From NCBI GenBank assembly GCA_021234155.1, contig JAJEKV010000002.1, positions 41,529,203-41,593,202 on the forward strand: 64,000 nt of DNA, in the 5' to 3' direction. This document shows positions 57,545-64,000 of this stretch, piece after piece (within the stretch, counting starts at the first letter, position 1; every line of letters starts with the position of its first letter). Under the pieces are notes generated by a model. The model was not told where the DNA came from. It ran no database searches and saw only the letters and a program-made list of their open reading frames with translations. This DNA comes from Isoetes taiwanensis. Taxonomy: Eukaryota; Streptophyta; Lycopodiopsida; Isoetales; Isoetaceae. Both the position numbers and the translations under genes were made by a program.

Positions 57545-57894
57545 TGATAGAACTAGTGCAAAACCAGCACAAACCCCGCAAGATCGACTCAAGAGATAGA
57601 ATAGAAGAACAAGAATAACTCTATTGAGAAAAGCATTAGGAAATACAATCTCTACTTCTGAGCATTGCATAGTACATAACGTACAATCAATATATACAAC
57701 TGGTGAGACTAAGAATAGTAATCTATCGTTTAACCACCGTCCACTAATTACGGCACTAATTTAGGGTCGGTGCTCAGTGTTGACAAAGTGCTGCCTTCTG
57801 TACATTTCAGCACCTTCTCAGCATCTCTGTGCTAAGTGCTGAACCACTGCTGTTTTAGTACATTATGCTTAGTCAACATATTTATATTCCAACA
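57545..57894 (-). repeat. Copia-B 5' LTR (350 bp)
   Basis: On the minus strand it starts TGTTGGAATATAAATATG and ends GTTCTATCA. No partner LTR is found in the window. Confidence 0.88.
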
Positions 57895-57911
57895 AAGAAG
57901 TCACCCCAATC

Positions 57912-60370
57912 ATGCAATGCATGTCTAGTAAGAAGCTACTTAAACTCGAAGTTGGCCAGCAAGAAGCAGAGGAAGACAAAGAGGCCAAAGCATTGAGCAA
58001 GCTCCCAAAGCCCATAGCCAAGTTGGTGAAGGAATTACATGATTTGTTCCCATATGAGATTAAGCAACTTCCACTTTACAGGGGAGTCGAGTGTGAAATA
58101 GCACTTGAGCCAGGAACAAGGCCAACAAGTAAGGCGCCCTACAGGATATCACCTCAGGAGCTGACGGAATTGAAGAAGCAATTGCAGGAGTTGCTAGACC
58201 TAGGGTTTATAAAACCTAGTGTCTCCCCATTTGGAGCACCAATAAGAAGAAGGATGGAAGTCTCAGAATGTGCATTGACTATCGTCAATTGAACAACCAC
58301 ACCATCAAGAACAAATATGCTCTACCTCGATCAGATGATTTGATGGATCAACTGTAGGGAGCAAAGGTCTTTTTCAAGATAGATTTGAGGTCAGGCTACC
58401 ACCAGATCAGAATCAAGGAAGAGGACATCCATAAGACTGCATTCAGGATGAGATATGGCCATTATGAGTTCACCGTGATGCCGTTTGGATTGTCCAACAC
58501 TTTAGCAACCTTCACGAGGCTCATGAACGATGATTTTCGTGAGTTCCTAGATGCATTCATCGTAGTTTTCATTGATGACATTCTAGTCTACAACAAATCC
58601 TTAGAAGAGCATGCCCAACACTTGAGAAAGGTACTTGAAAAGTTGAGGAGGCATCGGCTTTATGCGAAGCTATCCAAGTGTCACTTCGCGACAGAAAGAG
58701 TAGAGTACTTGGGGCATGTAATTACAACAGAAGGGATCTCTACCGACCCTGCAAAGATTGAAGCGGTAATTGATTGGCCGGCACCAAAGAACATCCATGA
58801 AGTGAGGAGCTTCCTCGGCTTAGCAGGGTATTATAGGAATTTCGTCAAGAACTTTGCAAAGATGGCAGCTCCATTGACGGACCTCACCAAAGCAGAAAAG
58901 ATAAAAGATTGGGCGGGTCATTGGCAAAGGAAGGCCCATGCAGCATTTGAGATGTTGAAGGAAGCTTTAACGACTGCACCAGTCTTAATCTTGCCGGATC
59001 CAGAGAAAGATAAGTTGGTGGCAACAGATGCCAGCAAGATTGCAACAGGAGGGGTCTTGATGCAGGAAGGGAGGGTGGTAGCATGTGATTCAAGGAAGAT
59101 GAATGACGCCGAAATGCGCTACCCAACCCATGACCAAGAGTTGTTAGCAGTGGTGAGAGCATTGAGAATATCGAGGCATTATCTATTGGGAAGGAGGTTC
59201 CAATTGGATACGGACTATCAGAGTCTACAATATGTCTTCACCCAACCCACATCTCAACTTGAGGCAAAGGAGATGGATGGAGTTCCTGGAGGAGTACGAC
59301 TTTGTCATCACGTACAAGCCAGGCAAGCTCAATGTGGTTGCAGATGCGCTCTCAAGGCACCCCTTGACGACAAGAGTTCACGCAATGCCATATCAACACT
59401 CACCAGTAAGTTTGGCAAGAAGATAGAAGAGACGTTGCCTCTAGATCGAGACTTCAAGGAAGCGTGGGCAAGCCTTTCTAAAGAGGCAAGAACGGACAAA
59501 GAGAGGGAAACCTTCAAACATTTTAAGAAGGAAGGTAACCTACTATATCATAAGAATAAAGTGTGTGTACCAGAATCTTCGGGAGTAAGGAAGTTGATAC
59601 TCCACGATACACACAATAGTCCCATAGCCGGGCATGCAAGGTTCACGAAGACCTATTTTAAAATCAAAAGCAGCTACTTCTGGCCCGGCATGAAGAAGCA
59701 AATAGCCAGGTGCATTCAAGAGTGCCAGCTATGCCAGCAAACAAAAGCGGAGCAACACCGAATTCCAGGAGCTTTAGAGCCATTGCCTATGCCAAATGCA
59801 AAGTGGGAAGTCATAAGTATGGATTTCATTACGGGGCTCCCGATAACTATAAGAGGCAAAGATACATTAATAGTGGTGGTGGACAAGTTGTCGAAGATGG
59901 CACATTTCGTGCCGTGTATGACCACAGACACGGCATTGGACACGACCATATTGTTCACCAAAGAGATCTTTAGACTTCACGAGATGTCGAGAGAAATAAT
60001 CTCGGATAGAGATTCAAAATTTATGAGTGCATTCTGGCAGGATTTGTTTACCACCATTCAGACGAAACTCTCCACGAGCACAACATATCATCCTCAGACG
60101 GATAGTCAGACAAAGCGAACCAACCAAATCATAGAGGACATGCTAAGGAATTATGTTTGGAACAAACAGTCTAAGTGGGATGATTTCATCCACTTGGTGG
60201 AGTTCGCCTACAACAGCACCAAGCAGGAGTCATCCCAGATGTCTCCTTTCATGATTAATTATGGGATCAGTGTCTCACCCCAGATACATGGCACAATCCA
60301 GTGCCAAAAGTGGAAGTATGCAACAGCTAGTGGAGGAGGTAAGAGGATACCTTCTAGCAACGAGAAGTAG
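57912..60370 (+). pseudogene. Gypsy-B pol: RT, RNase H and integrase core
   Basis: RT opens with YRGVECEIALEPGTRPTSKA and shifts frame near 58245. A TAG at 58355-58357 precedes [15 protein letters not shown]. The active site [13 protein letters not shown] is intact. RNase H reads [16 protein letters not shown] and [15 protein letters not shown]. From about 59265 to 59400 the long frame is out of register: the expected text ([29 protein letters not shown]) lies in the +1 frame. Integrase has the HHCC module, [33 protein letters not shown] and [14 protein letters not shown]. The catalytic Glu position is Lys ([10 protein letters not shown], codon 60113-60115). Confidence 0.9.
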
Positions 60371-60899
60371 GCAGAAAAGCATAGCCGATAAGCACAGAAC
60401 GGTAAGGAAATTCCAAGTTGAAGACAACGTATGGCTGAAGATCAAAGTCAAGCAAGCCAAGCTCCGCATCGGCAATTGCAAGAAGCTTGCTCCAAGATGG
60501 GCTGGGCCATTCAGGATAACCAAAAGAGTAGGTAGCCAATCCTACAAGTTGGACCTGCCAGCAGATCTCAAAATCCATAGGGTCTTCCATGTAAGTCTCT
60601 TGAAGAGGCACACTCCTAATCCAGAGGAAGTATTGGAGACAACAGAGTTACTGAAAATGACGGACGACCAACTTGAAATCGTCCCAGAGGTTCTTCTTGA
60701 CATGGCCTATAAGAAGACAAGAAGATCCCAATTTCTCCAATACCTAGTGAAATGGACGCACTTATATGTGGAAGACGCTACGTGGGTACTACAATCAGAT
60801 TTGGAGAAGCAGTACCCCCAATTCATGGAGCAATGCAAGGGTCGGCTCGTCACCGAAGTAGTTGACACCGAACCGATAGGCGAGTGGGAGGTAGATTAA
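60261..60899 (+). pseudogene. Gypsy-B integrase C-terminus with chromodomain
   Basis: This frame overlaps the end of the main pol frame, which leaves register near 60290. It reads KLAPRWAGPFRITKRVGSQS, LPADLKIHRVFHVSLLKRH (GPY/F-type module) and a C-terminal chromodomain, RSQFLQYLVKWTHLYVEDAT then WVLQSDLEKQYPQF. Chromodomains of this group bind modified histones and steer insertion. The frame is open to its own stop at 60897-60899. Confidence 0.85.
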
Positions 60900-61552
60900 A
60901 AAGTCTACTTCCGTCCCACGGAAGTAGACAAACTTGAGAGATAAGAAGTCATTCAGGCATGCATTGATAGAAAAGCACCTCTAGTCAATGCCTACTACGG
61001 GAAGGACGCCATCCTTCACGCCAAAGGCAACTAAAGGTGTAGGCATGAGTGTTCATCTTAGGCATGATACTATCTCCACGGCCAAGATGGATGAAACATA
61101 ATCATCCTACGCCGGGAGATTAGCCTTGCATCCATATAAATTGTAATTAATGGGTCGTTCCCTAATAACCAACTTTAGAATAATCAAATGTATAACTGAC
61201 GTGGTGTTGGACCTCCTAGCGGCACGAAGGCCGCACTGCAAAGACTTGTAACACATGTTTTGTCGTAATGTGTTGCAAGGAGACGATATGGAACCTTAAT
61301 TAGAGAATTTTGGAACTATGTTAATGATAATGATGTAAACCATAAAATTTTGTGAATAATAGACGATAAAGTAAGAGGGCGAAAGAGCCTCTTATCATAG
61401 TATAATATTGAACAAGGATATGTTATTAAAAGTTAAAATATTATCTTGAAGTAATTATGTTGTAAAACTATAAATGTATTGCAGGGTATGCAGGTTTCCA
61501 AGGTGGGGAGACGCGTGATGCTGAGGACAACATCAACTCAAGGTGGGGAGAT
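60900..61552 (+). promoter_or_regulatory. Gypsy-B 3' non-coding region and duplicated polypurine tract
   Basis: The stretch is non-coding. The run aaggtggggag occurs twice, at about 61500-61510 and 61540-61550, the second against the LTR. One copy is the likely plus-strand primer; the duplication may supply a spare. Confidence 0.7.
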
Positions 61553-63087
61553 TGTGACATTCCAGCATAACATACGAGCCGAATACGTATATTATATTGC
61601 CACGTCACAAGTACATGTCACCACGACAAGTACTTGAGAGCCGTAAAGAGTTGCACCTAGGGGGCAACCTCGTATGTTGCACATGTATATTAAACATATG
61701 CAATTAAAACCCCTTTGCCAAGTGGCAATACCCCATTTGGTCCCTTCTAACCTAACCCTAAAAGTTCATATATAAGGAACCAAAGGGGAAACCCTAAACC
61801 TTTCCCCTTTTGCATTTTGGCTTCCCTGAGCCATTCCAGCCAAGGCAAGGTGCCATTCCACATTGTGGGGCGCCTCTGAGCCGCTTTTGCACATTAGATT
61901 CATCAGGAGCAGCAATCTTCAGCAAGAACGAAGGCATGGACGCGATTCGGGAAGCTGGAGCAAGCCAAGGATCAGGTAACCTGCGATTCTGTTGTGCAAA
62001 GCCGACTCTTAGCCCGATAATGAGCTAGGATAGTATGTTAGATCAGTCCTATCAGCCTTGTAGATCCTAAGATCACCAGCCGTAACTAAAGAACCTAACC
62101 ATATATGTTTAGGTAAGACATATTAGATCTTATTCAGTATTTCAGTCTTGATGATGATGATGTTCCATTCTATGCTCTCCTGTGTATGTGGGAAGGGGGG
62201 TAGAGATCCTGAAACCTTCAGTAGTAGATGATCCTAGATAACCTCATTAATTCCCAATTAATGCGGCCCGTGTACAAGAGCACGCCTGGAGCGGCGAGGC
62301 TAGACCAGTGGAATAAGGGGGACTTGTCCCATCATTGATTGATCCCTCTGGTGTGCAAAGCCTACCGGGGATCTAAGCGGGCTAGGCTTAATGGTTTGCC
62401 ACTGCGTGTGGGCAAGGCATGAGCTCGACACCTCTGGGGTGATGCGTCACTTTCAATGAGGTTCAAGTCGAATACGCGGGCAGTGGCCCTCTAGCCGCAT
62501 GTGATGGGCATGCATGGCTCTGGAGAGGAGGAGACTCTCCTCCTGCCTCATCAAGACTGGGGAGATGCAATCCAGCAGTAGCCCCTTTGGCTACGCACCT
62601 GGCAGGCTATGGTCCAGTCCCAAGACTCTTCAACCTACTCTGCAAAGTGTGCATGGGAGGGGCGGATGGTGTGAACTACCCAACAGCCATGTTTCTATGC
62701 CAGCCCAATCCATTCTTATGAATTCGGTCTGCAATGACTTCTGGAGGCCCAAGCCGTCAATCCATACCTTGGAGTCCGAGCCATTGGGTAGGATCCCCCA
62801 TGTGATGATGATGTTATTGATGTGCTATTACATGTATGTTATGGTATAGTCACCCTTCGAGGTGACTTTGTTGATATATTGATGTCATGTGCTTATGTTT
62901 ACTCACGCTTCCGCAGCTAGGACGGTCCCGAGGGAAGACGGGGCAAATGACCCATCCATTCATCCTCATCGATCCATTGTCAAGGATTGGTGTCAGGTGG
63001 ATGGCCCCTGTCAATTTGGCTGCCAGGGGGATGAACTCCGCCTTCTGGTACGATGGGAGCATCGTAGAGGAAGTAGGGGACGTTACA
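61553..63087 (+). repeat. Gypsy-B 3' LTR (about 1,535 bp)
   Basis: It starts TGTGACATTCC and ends GGGGACGTTACA, matching the TGTNAC...GTNACA ends of plant chromoviruses. A TATA-like tatataag lies at about 61769-61776, the probable LTR promoter. ORFs inside the LTR are not expected to be genes. Confidence 0.8.
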
Positions 63088-64000
63088 TAAGACAACCCTT
63101 AAAGTGTCTAGCCTGACAACATGGGCAAATACATCATTATAATCAAATCCTTCCTGTTGTGTATACCCTTTGGCTACTAGCCTAGCTTTATACCTTGATA
63201 TTGTCCCATCAACCTTGTATTTTGTTCGAAATATCCATTTTGCTCCAATGGTATTTTTACCACATGGTTTTGGTACTAACTCCCAAGTCTCTTGTTTATG
63301 AAGCATGTCTATTTCTTCCTGCATAGCTTTCAACCAATGCTTATGTTTAGCTGCTTGCTGATAATTAATAGGCTCCTTGTCATGAAGAATTTTAGCCATT
63401 AATGCATAGTTACAATAAGCAGATTTTGTAGAATAGTTTACTGTAGGAAGCAAAAGCTAGGCGTATTGATCTCCTGGGAGAATGAACCATTTGAGCATTG
63501 TTGTCAAGAACAGCTTGCTCAACCTATATATCAGAAGATTCAACAGAGGTAGAAGACAAAATTGGCACAGATGGGACTGAGAGTTTTGGTTGTTCTAATA
63601 TAACATCAAGTGGAATAGAGATAGAAGATACTTAAGGTGAATCTTTGGAGACAAAAATGATATACGTTGTTGTGTTTCTATATATATACCATCTAGTAAA
63701 AGATTGCAAACTATTCGCTCATAATCCACTTGATTTGGCTGATAAAATTCTTGTGAATAAACTCCTTCTATAAAGTGAACACTCCTTGAAATAAACACTT
63801 CCTTTTGAACTGGATCATAATACCTCCAAGCTTTCATGTTAGTTGCATATCCAATGAAGATTACCTTGATGGCCCTATCAGAGAGTTTACCATTCTTTTG
63901 TGAAATCTCCCTAGGATATGAAGCATAGGCAGACATCCAAAAACTTTCAAATGAGATATATCTGGTTTAAGTTTGTACAACTTTTCAAAAGGTATCATAT
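63088..64000 (-). mobile_element. Ty1/copia element (Copia-C), minus strand, cut by Gypsy-B and by the window end
   Basis: Reading leftward from the window edge: integrase C-terminus (KVIFIGYATNMKAWRYYDPV, VFISRSVHFIEGVYSQEFY, 63595-63936), a linker with stops, then the RT start (WLKAMQEEIDMLHKQETWEL, GAKWIFRTKYKVDGTISRYK, ARLVAKGYTQQEGFDYNDVF). The RT text ends at RLDTLRVVL exactly where the Gypsy-B LTR begins (63087). The rest of the RT would have continued to the left of Gypsy-B. It is a different family from Copia-A and Copia-B. Confidence 0.88.

Larger units (their letters stand above)
54441..57894 (-). mobile_element. Ty1/copia element (Copia-B), minus strand, 3'-truncated
   Basis: Reading leftward: 5' LTR 57545-57894, initiator-Met primer site 57532-57544, leader, gag, protease, integrase, RT. 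RNase H, polypurine tract and 3' LTR are missing. The element sits inside the pol of Gypsy-B: gypsy coding text resumes directly at 57895. Multiple stops, frameshifts and one internal deletion in pol make it inactive. Confidence 0.88.
57895..63087 (+). mobile_element. Ty3/gypsy chromovirus (Gypsy-B), 5' part missing
   Basis: Order: pol (RT, RNase H, integrase, chromodomain), a 3' non-coding stretch, a polypurine tract, and a 1,535-bp 3' LTR (61553-63087). The gag, protease and 5' LTR are absent because Copia-B lies at 57894 and what should follow on its far side has been lost. The right end sits inside the RT of Copia-C; the adjacent 5 bases, taaga, would be the target duplication, but the left copy is not available. 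Confidence 0.88.

Noticed and set aside
61810-62849. ORFs inside the Gypsy-B LTR
   Set aside because: They lie wholly within an LTR and have no family resemblance.
60900-63087. A second, 5' LTR of Gypsy-B
   Set aside because: I looked for the TGTGACATTCC start elsewhere and found only the one LTR. The 5' copy is not in the window.

Overview
This window reads as a repeat-rich land-plant nuclear chromosome. Supporting features are spliceosomal intron signals, a PLS-type pentatricopeptide (PPR) gene, an AP2/ERF transcription-factor remnant, a GDSL-esterase remnant, several Ty1/copia and Ty3/gypsy chromovirus elements, LINEs, tRNA-derived SINEs and MITEs. The PPR wording (repeated LKACG...GAIDKGRELH, DIFVGSALIDMYSKCG) resembles what I recall of fern PPR proteins, so a fern is my best guess; that is inference. 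I see no bacterial, organellar, rRNA or CRISPR features. The only long intact host-type reading frame is the PPR gene; almost every other coding stretch is broken.

Layout. 1-6.2 kb: AT-rich DNA, a 615-bp foldback element, a 5'-truncated LINE and a GDSL-esterase pseudogene. 6.27-11.44 kb: complete copia element (Copia-A) with TG...CA LTRs, an initiator-Met primer site and a 5-bp target duplication (gtttc). 11.4-20.0 kb: an unrecognised 102-codon ORF, a 2.7-kb GAATCT minisatellite with higher-order structure, and a decayed minus-strand chromovirus. 20.6-22.6 kb: the PPR gene. 22.9-26.6 kb: repeated intron-like modules, a copia RNase H scrap and a PPR pseudogene. 26.7-49.8 kb: a tandem duplication of a 9.85-kb unit (gag zinc-knuckle fragment, SINE cluster, LINE 3' end, deleted ERF locus). 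The second copy carries an extra 3,429-bp insertion with perfect 25-bp terminal inverted repeats. 49.5-52.8 kb: an older diverged paralogue of part of that unit, keeping most of an ERF/DREB gene with a broken AP2 domain. 53.5-64 kb: nested retroelements, with a gypsy chromovirus inside a copia RT and another copia inside the gypsy pol.

How the parts relate. There is no operon-like logic; the window is a record of insertion, duplication and decay. Two observations stand out. First, the 3.4-kb TIR element (37857-41285) has no recognisable coding capacity and is built from several unrelated tandem and palindromic arrays; its absence from the sister copy gives a clean empty site. Second, a 300-bp GT...AG segment (7492-7791) lies exactly inside the Asp-Ser-Gly codon run of the Copia-A protease. 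Its removal gives an uninterrupted DSGATQHM motif, while its retention stops translation seven codons after the glycine. It could therefore be an intron that separates Gag from Gag-Pol expression.

Limits: everything was read by eye. Percent identities are impressions, repeat boundaries are good to a few bases only where stated, and families were named from motifs without searches.
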